Shown here in pieces: positions 1 through 7,135 of a DNA stretch of 13,562 nucleotides (the first letter of the stretch is position 1; the number at the start of each line of letters is the position of its first letter). The notes beneath the pieces are model-generated. The model was not told where the DNA came from, did no database searches, and saw only the letters and a list, made by a program, of their open reading frames with translations. Source of the DNA: an uncultured Collinsella sp. (GTDB lineage Bacteria > Actinomycetota > Coriobacteriia > Coriobacteriales > Coriobacteriaceae); NCBI GenBank assembly GCA_902470915.1, contig CABRIB010000056.1, positions 1 through 13,562 on the forward strand. The letters are read 5' to 3'. A program made the translations under genes and the position numbers.

Positions 1-45
1 GATAGGAGTCCGTCTCGTGGGCTCGGAGATGTGTATAAGAGACAG
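1..45 (+). other. Illumina Nextera P7-side adapter with i7 index (artefact)
   Basis: Not genomic. Positions 12-45 match the Nextera Read 2 transposase adapter, ending in the 19-bp Tn5 mosaic end (27-45, ending AAGAGACAG). Positions 4-11, AGGAGTCC, match the Nextera i7 index known as N705, and GAT at 1-3 fits the end of the P7 oligo. Genomic sequence starts at 46. The identification rests on recalled adapter sequences, which match base for base. Confidence 0.97.
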
Positions 46-223
46 GATAGCAACCGTACTCATATTTGGCATTTTTTGCCCACAGGGTATTTCCTAGGGA
101 ACCGACAACAGCCTTAGGGTCCCGCGCGGCGCCGCTCCCTCCCGGCATCCGCCGACGTTTACCCAGATAAAACCTGCCAAAATAAACCTGTCCCTTTTTG
201 GTAGGTTTCGGGGTGACAAGGGC
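46..223. other. Intergenic region with a hairpin, upstream of the DAHP synthase
   Basis: No coding frame is recognisable here and the gene to the left is outside the window. The one clear structure is a 13-bp hairpin: 170-182 (AAACCTGCCAAAA) pairs with 196-208 (TTTTGGTAGGTTT) with one G-T wobble, around a 13-nt loop ending GTCCCT. There is no T-run after it on the + strand, so it is not a standard terminator for a gene to the left. Its loop resembles those of the hairpins at 1523-1549 and 11753-11789. It lies upstream of the proposed promoter, so it should not be in the DAHP synthase transcript. Confidence 0.5.
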
Positions 224-252
224 TTGCACTTTAGCGTGCGGCAGCGGATAAT
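224..252 (+). promoter_or_regulatory. Candidate promoter of the DAHP synthase gene
   Basis: TTGCAC at 224-229 (-35) is separated by 17 bp from GATAAT at 247-252 (-10, five of six consensus bases). Transcription would start near 259 and give a leader of about 47 nt. A second TATAGA at 287-292 lies too close to the ATG and has no -35 at suitable spacing. No leader peptide, T-box or attenuator was found between promoter and gene. Confidence 0.5.
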
Positions 253-306
253 GCCGAGCATTCGACAATACGCTTATTGCTCTTTCTATAGATTGAGGAG
301 ACCCCT

Positions 307-1338
307 ATGGCCATGGAATTCAAACGCAGGCTGCCGATCCCCATGGAGATCCGCGAGGAAATGCCACTTTCTGCCGAGCTTACCGCCAAAAAGCAGGCAT
401 TTGACGCCGAGGTCGCCAAAGTCTTTACCGGCGAGGACGCACGTAAGGTGCTCATCATCGGCCCGTGCTCTGCCGACCGCGAGGATTCGGTGCTCGAGTA
501 TATGAACCGACTGGCCAAGACCGCCGAAGAGGTCAAGGACAAGCTCCTCATCATTCCGCGCGTCTACACCAATAAGCCGCGCACCAAGGGCACCGGCTAC
601 AAGGGTCTTCTGCACAACCCCAACCCCGAGGCTCCCGACGACCTGCTCGAGGGCGTCAAGGCCATCCGCCACATGCACCTGCGCGTCATCGAGGAGACCG
701 GCTTCTTCACCGCCGATGAGATGCTCTACCCGTCCAACTACCAATACCTCGTTGACCTGCTGAGCTATGTTGCCGTGGGCGCACGCTCGGTCGAAAACCA
801 GGAGCATCGCCTGGTGTCGAGCGGCATTTCGGTACCCGTCGGCATGAAGAATCCCACTGCCGGCTCTACCACCGTTATGCTCAACTCCATTTACGCCGCC
901 CAGGCGCACCAGAGCTTCATCTTCCGCAACTGGGAGGTCGAGTGCGACGGCAATCCGCTCGCGCACGCCGTTATGCGTGGCTACATCGGTCTCGATGGGC
1001 GCACCTACCCCAACTACCACTACGAACACCTGGAACGTCTGGCCGAGCGCTATACCGAGCACGCCGGCTATGCCAATCCGGCGGCGGTCATCGACTGCAA
1101 CCACGACAACTCGGGCAAGCGTCCGCTGGAGCAGTATCGCATTTGCAAGGAGGTACTCGACAGCTGCCGCCGCAACGAGTCCATCTCCAAGCTGGTCAAG
1201 GGCTTTATGATCGAGTCCTACCTGGAGGACGGCAACCAGCCGGTCGACGGCGGTGTCTTTGGCAAGTCGATCACCGACCCGTGCCTGGGCTGGGAAAAGA
1301 CCGACTACCTCATCCACGAAATCGCGGAGCGGATTTAG
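307..1338 (+). CDS. aroF: 3-deoxy-7-phosphoheptulonate (DAHP) synthase, class I alpha
   Basis: First enzyme of the shikimate pathway: condenses phosphoenolpyruvate with erythrose 4-phosphate to DAHP in the cytoplasm. The 343-aa length fits the AroF/AroG/AroH family (about 350 aa). Visible family blocks are IIGPCSAD (50-57), RVYTNKPRT (85-93), GYKGLL (97-102), GARSVENQEHR (158-168), GMKNPTAG (179-186), DCNHDNSGK (263-271), GFMIESYL (299-306) and SITDPCLGWE (321-330). By family knowledge the metal ligands are C54, H266, E303 and D324. GAGGAG at 295-300 sits 6 nt before the ATG and fixes the start. The gene is monocistronic: a repeat element begins 1 nt after the TAG and the next gene is convergent. 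Which aromatic amino acid inhibits it cannot be read from sequence, so the aroF symbol stands for the class and not for a given feedback type. Confidence 0.96.
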   Translation: MAMEFKRRLPIPMEIREEMPLSAELTAKKQAFDAEVAKVFTGEDARKVLIIGPCSADREDSVLEYMNRLAKTAEEVKDKLLIIPRVYTNKPRTKGTGYKGLLHNPNPEAPDDLLEGVKAIRHMHLRVIEETGFFTADEMLYPSNYQYLVDLLSYVAVGARSVENQEHRLVSSGISVPVGMKNPTAGSTTVMLNSIYAAQAHQSFIFRNWEVECDGNPLAHAVMRGYIGLDGRTYPNYHYEHLERLAERYTEHAGYANPAAVIDCNHDNSGKRPLEQYRICKEVLDSCRRNESISKLVKGFMIESYLEDGNQPVDGGVFGKSITDPCLGWEKTDYLIHEIAERI

Positions 1339-1339
1339 A

Positions 1340-1487
1340 GTTACGGCGTTTTACCAAACGCCGTAACCGGCCGACGCTGCGCGGGCCGCATTTGGACAAT
1401 CTGACGCTCAACTTCAAGGGCGCGACCAGAAGGTCAGCGCCCTTTCGTTTCACGTCACCTTGCCTCAAATGCGACCCGCTCGCTGAC
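1340..1487 (+). repeat. Structured intergenic repeat, copy 1 (two-hairpin element)
   Basis: Starts 1 nt after the DAHP synthase stop codon. Part A is a 12-bp perfect hairpin: GTTACGGCGTTT (1340-1351), loop TACC, AAACGCCGTAAC (1356-1367). After GACGCTGC (1373-1380) comes part B, a long branched stem: GCGGG and CGCATTTG (1381-1394, one mismatch) pair with 1466-1479; CAA 1397-1399 pairs with TTG 1460-1462; TC faces CC in an internal loop; TGACG 1402-1406 pairs with CGTCA 1453-1457. An apical hairpin (1416-1427 with 1432-1444) closes on loop AGAA. CGCTGAC at 1481-1487 is shared with copy 2 and taken as the right boundary. It may end transcription of the gene before it, but there is no good T-run. 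The partner copy at 4751-4897 keeps the loops and changes the stems. Confidence 0.8.
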
Positions 1488-1515
1488 ATTGCCAAGACAT
1501 CAGCGTTGCCTTAGT

Positions 1516-1555
1516 CGCAAGCAGTCGTTTAAGAACGTCCCCAACGACTAATGCG
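1516..1555. repeat. REP-like hairpin with GTCCCC loop
   Basis: AGTCGTT (1523-1529) pairs with AACGACT (1543-1549) around a 13-nt loop ending GTCCCC. Outside an internal loop, CGCA 1516-1519 pairs with TGCG 1552-1555. It lies between the two repeat copies in the convergent gap, with no coding potential. The loop ending GTCCC immediately before the 3' arm is shared with the hairpins at 170-208 and 11753-11789. It resembles REP-type palindromes in form; no transposase is in the window. Confidence 0.55.
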
Positions 1556-1594
1556 ATAACTAGCTACGTCGGTCCGATTGATCGGCTGGGTTTT

Positions 1595-1680
1595 CGAGGT
1601 GCCCCAGGTCGCCGCGAAAGAGGAGCGAAGCGTACTTTGGTACGCGAGCGACGGTTTGAGCGGCGAGATGGGGTGCCTCG
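1595..1680 (-). repeat. Structured intergenic repeat, copy 3 (inverted, diverged, lacks the first hairpin)
   Basis: On the minus strand this matches part B of the repeats at 1340-1487 and 4751-4897. It keeps the short motif CTCCTCTTTC and an apical hairpin GCGTAC-loop-GTACGC (1630-1645) like that of copy 2. The stems differ but still pair: TCGCCG/CGGCGA (1609-1614 with 1661-1666) replaces TGACG/CGTCA, and CCA/TGG replaces CAA/TTG. The outer stem 1595-1606 with 1669-1680 is 12 bp including two G-T wobbles on the + strand. It starts 13 nt after the aguA stop codon in the direction of aguA transcription. The GTTACG hairpin seen in the other copies is absent. Confidence 0.7.
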
Positions 1681-1693
1681 GGAAGCCGGACGA

Positions 1694-2899
1694 TTAAGCG
1701 GACGGTTCCTGCTGCGTAATGCAGTGGATATTTCCACCACCGAAGACGACCTGCTCGGACTGAACGCCGACGCACTTGTAGACGCCCTCGCCCCAGACCT
1801 CGTCGTAGATCTTCTGGAGCGTGTCAACGGCAAGCTGATCGTTCTCGTCGCCGTACTGCGGGACGATAACGCCGTGGTTGGTGACCAGGTAGTTCATGTA
1901 GGAGGCGATCAGCGGCTCGTCGGCAACGCGCGGCTCGGCGTTCTCGTCGGCGTCGATGGTGTCGCAGGAAGCCTGGTCCATGAACAGCGGGTTCACAGGC
2001 ATGCAGAGCTTGTAGACCTTCATCTTGCGGCCCTTGGCGTCAACGGCGTTGGAAAGGGTCTCGTAGACAGCATGGCACTGCTCGTAGAACGGATACTCGG
2101 GATCGTCAGTCCAGATGCAGGCCATGACGCCCGGAGCGATGAACGTGGCGACGTCATCGATGTGACCGTTGGTCTCCTCGGGGTCGATGCCCTCCTTGAC
2201 CCAGATGACCTTCTCGACACCCAGATAATCCTTGAGGTGTTCGTCCATATAGGCGCGAAGTTCCTCGCTCCAGGGCTCGAACTTCCTCTTGAACTTGGGC
2301 CAGATGGACTCGGGATCCTCTTCCTCCTCCAGAACCGCAGAGCAGGTGCGGCCCGGGGAAAGCAGGCACTGGTCGGTCACGACCACGGTACCTTCGCCGT
2401 CGACGGTGATGGAACCGCCCTCGAGGATCATGTCATCGGGACGATAACGACGACAGCCGGAAAACTCAGCCATCTTAAGGGCGATCTGCTCGTCCTTGTC
2501 CCACGGGAAGTACAGGCCGTCGACAAGACCGCCATAAGCGTTGAAGTGCCAGTGGTTGGCGCGCTTATCGCCCTTGCCGTTGATAACAAAAGTGGCAGCG
2601 GTGTCGCGGAACCAAGCGTCGTCGGTGGTCATCTCGATAACGGTAACGTTCTCGTCTTCCTCAAAGACGGCCTTGCAGTTGGCGTAGTCGGCCTGATTGA
2701 CGCATATGGTAACCGGAGTGAACTCGGCAATAGCGCGAACGATGGCGGCATACTGCTTCTGAGCCGGCTTGGCGCCATGGGCCCAGGTATCGGTGCGATG
2801 GGGCCAGCCCATCCACACGCGATCCTGCGGAGCGAACTCAGCAGGCATAAAGTAGCCGTCGGCCTTAGGGGTGGACTCGGACTCGGTGATCGTACGCAT
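1694..2899 (-). CDS. aguA: Agmatine deiminase
   Basis: Hydrolyses agmatine to N-carbamoylputrescine and ammonia, the first step of agmatine catabolism to putrescine. Family blocks of the peptidyl-arginine-deiminase-like fold are visible: RVWMGWPHRTDTW (27-39), DDAWFRD (93-99), ILEGGSITVDGEG (158-170), ETNGHIDDV (242-250) and, at the C-terminus, GGGNIHCITQQ (387-397) with catalytic Cys393. The open frame extends to 3064, but the ATG at 2899 is chosen because GGAGG (2907-2911) sits 7 nt upstream and the extra 55 residues are Arg/Pro-rich and unlike the family. At 401 aa it is longer than the usual 365-370; part of the excess is an acidic/basic stretch near 183-220 where relatives have a short loop. 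The neighbouring permease fits substrate uptake. Putrescine carbamoyltransferase and carbamate kinase genes are not in the window. Confidence 0.95.
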   Translation of the reverse strand: MRTITESESTPKADGYFMPAEFAPQDRVWMGWPHRTDTWAHGAKPAQKQYAAIVRAIAEFTPVTICVNQADYANCKAVFEEDENVTVIEMTTDDAWFRDTAATFVINGKGDKRANHWHFNAYGGLVDGLYFPWDKDEQIALKMAEFSGCRRYRPDDMILEGGSITVDGEGTVVVTDQCLLSPGRTCSAVLEEEEDPESIWPKFKRKFEPWSEELRAYMDEHLKDYLGVEKVIWVKEGIDPEETNGHIDDVATFIAPGVMACIWTDDPEYPFYEQCHAVYETLSNAVDAKGRKMKVYKLCMPVNPLFMDQASCDTIDADENAEPRVADEPLIASYMNYLVTNHGVIVPQYGDENDQLAVDTLQKIYDEVWGEGVYKCVGVQSEQVVFGGGNIHCITQQEPSA

Positions 2900-2911
2900 A
2901 AGATTTCCTCC

Positions 2912-3184
2912 AAATCGAACGATCGCTTGCTGCAGGCGGGTTACCCGCAGCCTAAAACCAAGAGGTGGCGGACGCCCGTTCCCCGGCAAAGGTCGGGGCG
3001 CCCGGCGCCGGTTTTCACGGAGTCGCACCGGCAAGCGACGACGTAACCTGGCGCGCGGAGACAAAACGCACGAAGGATACGGAAGAGAGATTGGGGCGGG
3101 CGGTGGTTACCAGAGCTATCGTTCACACCCACCCCGGGGAATGGTCAAGTAGCGAGGAGGGTTGGAGCCCCGAATCCGGGTGCT
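2912..3184 (-). other. GC-rich leader between the permease and aguA
   Basis: A 273-bp gap between two co-directional genes with no convincing ORF. On the minus strand it can form several hairpins: GCCGGT/ACCGGC (arms near 3006-3031), CCCCG/CGGGG (2980-2998) and GCGGG/CCCGC (2936-2948). At the permease end 3165-3172 pairs with 3176-3185 with one bulged base, overlapping the permease stop codon, but no T-run follows. I see no good sigma-70 promoter. It could be a structured 5' leader controlling aguA or simply an intercistronic spacer. It does not match a riboswitch class I can recognise with confidence. Confidence 0.35.
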
Positions 3185-4624
3185 CTAGTCCTCTTCGGCC
3201 TCGGCGGCCTCCTCAGCGAGACGCTGAGCAGCCAGCTCGGGGGTGAGACCCTTGTACTCGGTCTCGCGACCCTTAGCACTGACGACGCGGACAACCTCGC
3301 CAATAAGCAAAAGCACGATGAAGATAACGATCATCGGGACCTTATCGCCAATCTCATCGACAGAGAACGGAATCAGCGTTGCAACGATAGCCAGAATCAG
3401 CTCGATGCAGGGAATAGCCAGCATGACCTTCATCATGGCACCCTTAAACGGGAACGTGAAGATGCGCTCGCGGTTCGGGTCGTTCTTGCGAAGGTTGAGG
3501 AACGCCGGGAACATCGGGATATAAGTGAGCAGCAGAAAGACGACGGAGGTGCCGAAGAGCATCCAGAAAACACCGTTGGAGATGGCGTCAATGGGAACCA
3601 GCTGCAGGCACAGCACCAGGGAGGCAACGATGGCGTTGACCAGGTTGGCGCCGTTGGGCATATCGTCATCCGAGATCATCGAGGCAAAGACCTTGGGCAT
3701 GTTGCCGTGCTCGGCAGCGTAGCGAGCAACGGAGTTGACACCAAAGGACCAAGCAGCCATGTTGGCAAACAGGGTGATCAGGAAGGCGATGCAGATGATC
3801 TTAAAGATCATGGAGTCGCCCACCATGGTCTGGACAGCGTAGATCATGCCGTAGTCGGGATCGATGGAATCGGCCGGCACAGCAGCGCCGATGCCAAAAC
3901 CAGCGAACAGGTAGATCACGGCGATAGACAGGCCGCCAACGATGATAGCCTTGGGGATATCGCGAGCGGGATCGGCCATATCGTCGGTCATGGTGCAGAT
4001 GACCTCGAAGCCCATGAAGTTAAAGATGATGATCGACAGGTAGCCGAGCGCGTTGGTGTTGGTGAGCTCGGGCAGGAAGGTGGTAGCGGACATGTCGTTC
4101 GCAAAACCGTTCTCCATGGCATACCAAATACCCAAAGCGCCGACGATAACGGCAACGGCAACCTTGATGATGGCGCCGCCGTTCAGGACCCACTCGGAGT
4201 CGGCCGCCTTGGAGCGACCCATGAGGTAGACGATCCACACAAAGGCAAGATCGATACCCAACTTGGCGATCAGATTGAACTCGACGCCAAAGACCATGCC
4301 CAGAATGTCGGGGAACATGGTGGCCAGCGAGGCAATCCACAGCGGGTAGTTAACCCAGTAGTAGTACGAAATGCGGGCGCCCCACTTGTCGCCCAGGCCA
4401 TCGCGTACCCAGTCGTAAATGCCACCCTCACCGTCATAGGTAGTGCCGAGCTCGGCAACGACCATGCCATAAGGGAGCAGGAAGGTCAGAATCAGGAAGA
4501 TCCACCAGAAGAACTGCTGGTTGCCAATGGCAGCAGCAGGTGCGGCGGCCTCGCAAACGAAGACGACGCAGATGATGGTCGAGATGACCGTCAAGAAGGA
4601 AAGCTTTTTCTTTCCGTCGCTCAT
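3185..4624 (-). CDS. APC-family amino acid/polyamine permease, possible agmatine-putrescine antiporter
   Basis: A 479-aa integral membrane protein with about 12 hydrophobic segments, the usual size and layout of the APC superfamily. The first segment follows a short Lys-rich N-terminus (KKKLSFLTVIS). Other features are LPYGMVVAELGTTYDGEGGIYDWVRDGLG-type sequence near 50-78, FNFMGFEVICTMTDDMADPARDIPKAI near 201-227 (the family's conserved G-F-E and D-P-x-R-x-I-P-x-A block) and a charged tail rich in Glu/Ala. AAGGAG (4631-4636) is 6 nt before the ATG. It is transcribed toward aguA, 285 bp away. In lactic acid bacteria an APC exchanger (AguD) accompanies agmatine deiminase, so exchange of agmatine for putrescine is a reasonable inference. 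Sequence alone cannot exclude glutamate/GABA or another amino acid as substrate. Confidence 0.88.
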   Translation of the reverse strand: MSDGKKKLSFLTVISTIICVVFVCEAAAPAAAIGNQQFFWWIFLILTFLLPYGMVVAELGTTYDGEGGIYDWVRDGLGDKWGARISYYYWVNYPLWIASLATMFPDILGMVFGVEFNLIAKLGIDLAFVWIVYLMGRSKAADSEWVLNGGAIIKVAVAVIVGALGIWYAMENGFANDMSATTFLPELTNTNALGYLSIIIFNFMGFEVICTMTDDMADPARDIPKAIIVGGLSIAVIYLFAGFGIGAAVPADSIDPDYGMIYAVQTMVGDSMIFKIICIAFLITLFANMAAWSFGVNSVARYAAEHGNMPKVFASMISDDDMPNGANLVNAIVASLVLCLQLVPIDAISNGVFWMLFGTSVVFLLLTYIPMFPAFLNLRKNDPNRERIFTFPFKGAMMKVMLAIPCIELILAIVATLIPFSVDEIGDKVPMIVIFIVLLLIGEVVRVVSAKGRETEYKGLTPELAAQRLAEEAAEAEED

Positions 4625-4636
4625 GATGAGCTCCTT

Positions 4637-4750
4637 CGCTCAGTCTTGGACAAATCGAGGTCCTTAAGATATTAAGGCAATTGCCGGGCCTCGGTGAGCG
4701 GGCGACAGGAGACGAGCATCCGCCGCCCGCAAGCGTGCTTCTACGATGAA
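4637..4750 (-). promoter_or_regulatory. Upstream region of the permease with two small palindromes
   Basis: CCTTAA-GATA-TTAAGG (4662-4677) is a 6-bp palindromic hairpin 38 nt upstream of the permease ATG and may be an operator. Farther up, GCGGGCG (4698-4704) pairs with CGCCCGC (4724-4730). The AT-rich stretch TAATAT lies inside the first palindrome on the minus strand and could be a -10, but no matching -35 was found. The assignment as regulatory region rests mainly on position. Confidence 0.3.
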
Positions 4751-4897
4751 GTTACGCGGTTTTACCAAACCGCGTAACGGCTCGACGCTGCAAACGCCCC
4801 TAAGCGGCAATCTGACGTTCAATCGTCGGTCGCGTACCGAAGTACGCTTCCCTCCTCTTTCACGTCACCTTGCTCGCTTAGGGGCGTTTTCGCTGAC
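4751..4897 (+). repeat. Structured intergenic repeat, copy 2 (two-hairpin element)
   Basis: Same architecture as 1340-1487. Part A: GTTACGCGGTTT (4751-4762), loop TACC, AAACCGCGTAAC (4767-4778); against copy 1, GGC/GCC has become GCG/CGC so the stem stays perfect. GACGCTGC (4784-4791) is retained. Part B: 4792-4806 pairs with 4875-4889 over 15 bp, then GCAA/TTGC, an internal loop TC/CC, TGACG (4813-4817) with CGTCA (4863-4867), and apical GCGTAC-CGAA-GTACGC (4832-4847). CGCTGAC (4891-4897) marks the right end. A TTTT after the outer stem on the + strand gives it terminator-like character. It lies 37 bp downstream of the ABC permease stop, in the opposite orientation to that gene. Confidence 0.8.
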
Positions 4898-4933
4898 CTA
4901 TGCTCAACCTACGATAATTCCAAGCTGAACGAG

Positions 4934-7135
4934 TTACTCGCTATAGCGGGTGGCGATGGCGGCTCGCACCATGCCGGCGCTCATGAGGTAGGTCACCAGG
5001 AAGTAGCCACCGTATGCTGCCAGGAAGATTGCACAGGTGAGGCCCACGGTGCCGCCGATGCTCATATCTCCGAATATGCTCACCAGCTCGATAATCACCT
5101 TGAGCGCCACAAAGGAGTGCGCCAGGCCCACTGCCAGCGGGAACAAGAAGAATACCGCTTGCTGCGCCATCACCGAATGGCGAATCTGGCGGTCGTCACA
5201 GCCGATCTGTGCCAGCACACGATAGCTGCGGCTGCCGTCGGCCACATTGGAGAGCTGCTGGATCGACAGTATCGCCGCGCACGCAACGACCAGTACAAAG
5301 CCAATGTAGATGGCCAGATAGCTAATCATGCCGTTCATTTGCGCTGCTTGCGTGTACATCTCGGAGCGTGTGATGAAGATTCCCCATGACCCTGGCTCCT
5401 TGCCGTCAACGAGCAGATTGTCGAGCACAGTGTATTTAATGCTCTCGTCTGCCTCGGTCGTATCCATCCCCTGTTTGTAATTAACGAGCAGGCTACTGGA
5501 ATACGGCTGCAGATTAAGTTGGGACAACAGCTCGTCGGCAACGACGACGGTACCCGGATTACTGCCCATCGCCGAGTTGGCGATGGCCGCCGTGTCCTTG
5601 TCCGACTTATCGGTTGCGGGCTTGAGCTCATGCCCGCCCAAGGTGAGGGTATGGCCGCCGGCCATGTACTTGGTGTACAGGTCGCCCAGCTCACCGCCCA
5701 TATCACACGTAAGCAGGTACTGGTCGCGGCCAATGCTCACCGGCTCCTCGCCCATCATCTGGCGCAGTTTGTTGTACTGGCTCGCCGGCGTCACAAACAG
5801 ACCCATCGTATCGGCATTGCTACCCCCGAGCGCCTTGGGGAGCTTTTCGCCCATGGTCTTGCACATCTCACCCGCAGACACCGAAGGATTCGAACCGCCA
5901 AACGGGTAACTCAGATACGAATCGATCTGAACATGCTCACCGGCAACATCGGCGATATTGACCTTCTTGCCGGTCTCGTCGTTGTTGTCCGCCGACTTGC
6001 CCTTGCCGTGCCATGCGGAGTACAAATCGACCGTTGTATCGGCTAGCACCATGCGGTCGGCTTCAGACGGATTGACATATTCTTTATAGTAGTCGAGCGT
6101 ATCGGGCGTGTAATAGACATACGTCTGCGACATATCGGCCGGCGTATAGCGCTCCAGATTCTCGTTCATCACGTTGGCAATCGACATACCGCACGTCACC
6201 GAGGTGATGGCCAAAAACAAGAGCATCGCGATGACGCCCATCGAAAAGCACACCGTGTTGACCTTGGCCGCAAGCTGGCGCACGGTAAACATGTTGAGGC
6301 CGCGCCAATACACGCCGCGCAGGCTCTGCAGCAGCTTGATGAGCATGCCCGAGAGTCCCCAGAACAGGGCAAAGGTGCCCACGGTAACCATAGCGGTCGT
6401 AATACCAAACTGGTTCATGGCCTCTTGCAGCTTGCTGTCCGTCGCGGTTAGCGGGAACCCATCACGTAGCAGACGGTAATAGGCCACGCCCACAAGCACC
6501 ACGCCCACGGCAAAGATGGCAATCGCGATCCAGGGGTTGCGTGTCTTGATGCTCTCGTTGCGACGCTCGGCACCCATAAGCTCGATGAGTTTGGTACGAC
6601 GCACGGCGCGGAGGTTCAGCAGTAGCGTGAGCACAAACATTACGAGCATGCAGGCAAGGGTCAGATTGAACGCATGCATCGAGAAAAAGAAGTGGAAATT
6701 GGCAATCTGTGTCTTAAAGAGCGAGGCCGTAAAGAACGTCATGAGCTGGGAGAGTCCCACACCCAGCACAATGCCGGCGACAAAGGCCACGACCGACACT
6801 ATCACGGTCTCGAGCGCCATGATCGTGGCGACGCGCCCGCGCCCCATGCCGAGCACCTGGTACAGGCCAAACTCCTTCTTGCGGCGTTTCATGATGAAGT
6901 TATTGGCATACACCATCAAAAAGGCCATGACGCCGGCCAAAAAGTACGTCAGGTCGCCGAGTATGCTGCCCATAACCTGCGCCAAGCCCTCTTCATCGAT
7001 TCCGGCGATATCGACCTGCATCGAGATGGTGTTAAAGGCATAGAAGACCGTGACGCCCAGGGTGAGCGTCAAAAGGTAGACGAGGTAATCGCGGCCGGCG
7101 CGGCGGACGTTGCCCCAAGCGAGTTTACAGAGCAT
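4934..7135 (-). CDS. BceB-like ABC transporter permease (FtsX-like domains)
   Basis: Membrane half of a BceAB-type exporter, the class that protects Gram-positive cells from antimicrobial peptides acting on lipid-II-cycle intermediates. 733 aa, about ten membrane segments: one near residues 15-35, a group up to roughly 325, a large soluble extracellular region of about 250 residues (roughly 330-585), then three C-terminal segments. This 7+3 layout with the big loop is diagnostic of BceB-like permeases. The ATG at 7135 is preferred: GAGGG lies 5 nt upstream and the family starts M-L-x-K-L-A-x-x-N. A GTG at 7147 in the same frame would add four residues. The start overlaps the ATPase stop by 11 nt, which implies translational coupling. 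No sensor kinase/response regulator pair is present in the window, so the peptide it answers to is unknown. Confidence 0.92.
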   Translation of the reverse strand: MLCKLAWGNVRRAGRDYLVYLLTLTLGVTVFYAFNTISMQVDIAGIDEEGLAQVMGSILGDLTYFLAGVMAFLMVYANNFIMKRRKKEFGLYQVLGMGRGRVATIMALETVIVSVVAFVAGIVLGVGLSQLMTFFTASLFKTQIANFHFFFSMHAFNLTLACMLVMFVLTLLLNLRAVRRTKLIELMGAERRNESIKTRNPWIAIAIFAVGVVLVGVAYYRLLRDGFPLTATDSKLQEAMNQFGITTAMVTVGTFALFWGLSGMLIKLLQSLRGVYWRGLNMFTVRQLAAKVNTVCFSMGVIAMLLFLAITSVTCGMSIANVMNENLERYTPADMSQTYVYYTPDTLDYYKEYVNPSEADRMVLADTTVDLYSAWHGKGKSADNNDETGKKVNIADVAGEHVQIDSYLSYPFGGSNPSVSAGEMCKTMGEKLPKALGGSNADTMGLFVTPASQYNKLRQMMGEEPVSIGRDQYLLTCDMGGELGDLYTKYMAGGHTLTLGGHELKPATDKSDKDTAAIANSAMGSNPGTVVVADELLSQLNLQPYSSSLLVNYKQGMDTTEADESIKYTVLDNLLVDGKEPGSWGIFITRSEMYTQAAQMNGMISYLAIYIGFVLVVACAAILSIQQLSNVADGSRSYRVLAQIGCDDRQIRHSVMAQQAVFFLFPLAVGLAHSFVALKVIIELVSIFGDMSIGGTVGLTCAIFLAAYGGYFLVTYLMSAGMVRAAIATRYSE

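Noticed and set aside
110..140. T-box-like AGGGT...CCGCG stretch upstream of the DAHP synthase
   Set aside because: It lacks the conserved TGGNACC core and lies upstream of the proposed promoter.
286..1317. Long open frame on the minus strand opposite the DAHP synthase
   Set aside because: It is the antisense shadow of a strongly conserved gene; GC-rich third positions suppress stops on the other strand. Its product is Val/Gly/Ala-rich with no family motif.
2960..3040. Cobalamin riboswitch upstream of aguA
   Set aside because: Only a short GGTGCGA..CCG resemblance; the other conserved boxes are not found and aguA is not a B12-linked gene.
1637..3046. 469-codon + strand frame over aguA
   Set aside because: Antisense to a clearly recognised enzyme, low-complexity Val/Leu/Gly/Asp composition, and it runs through a repeat element and a leader.
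3707..4675. 322-codon + strand frame over the permease
   Set aside because: Antisense shadow; His/Asp/Gly-rich, no motif.
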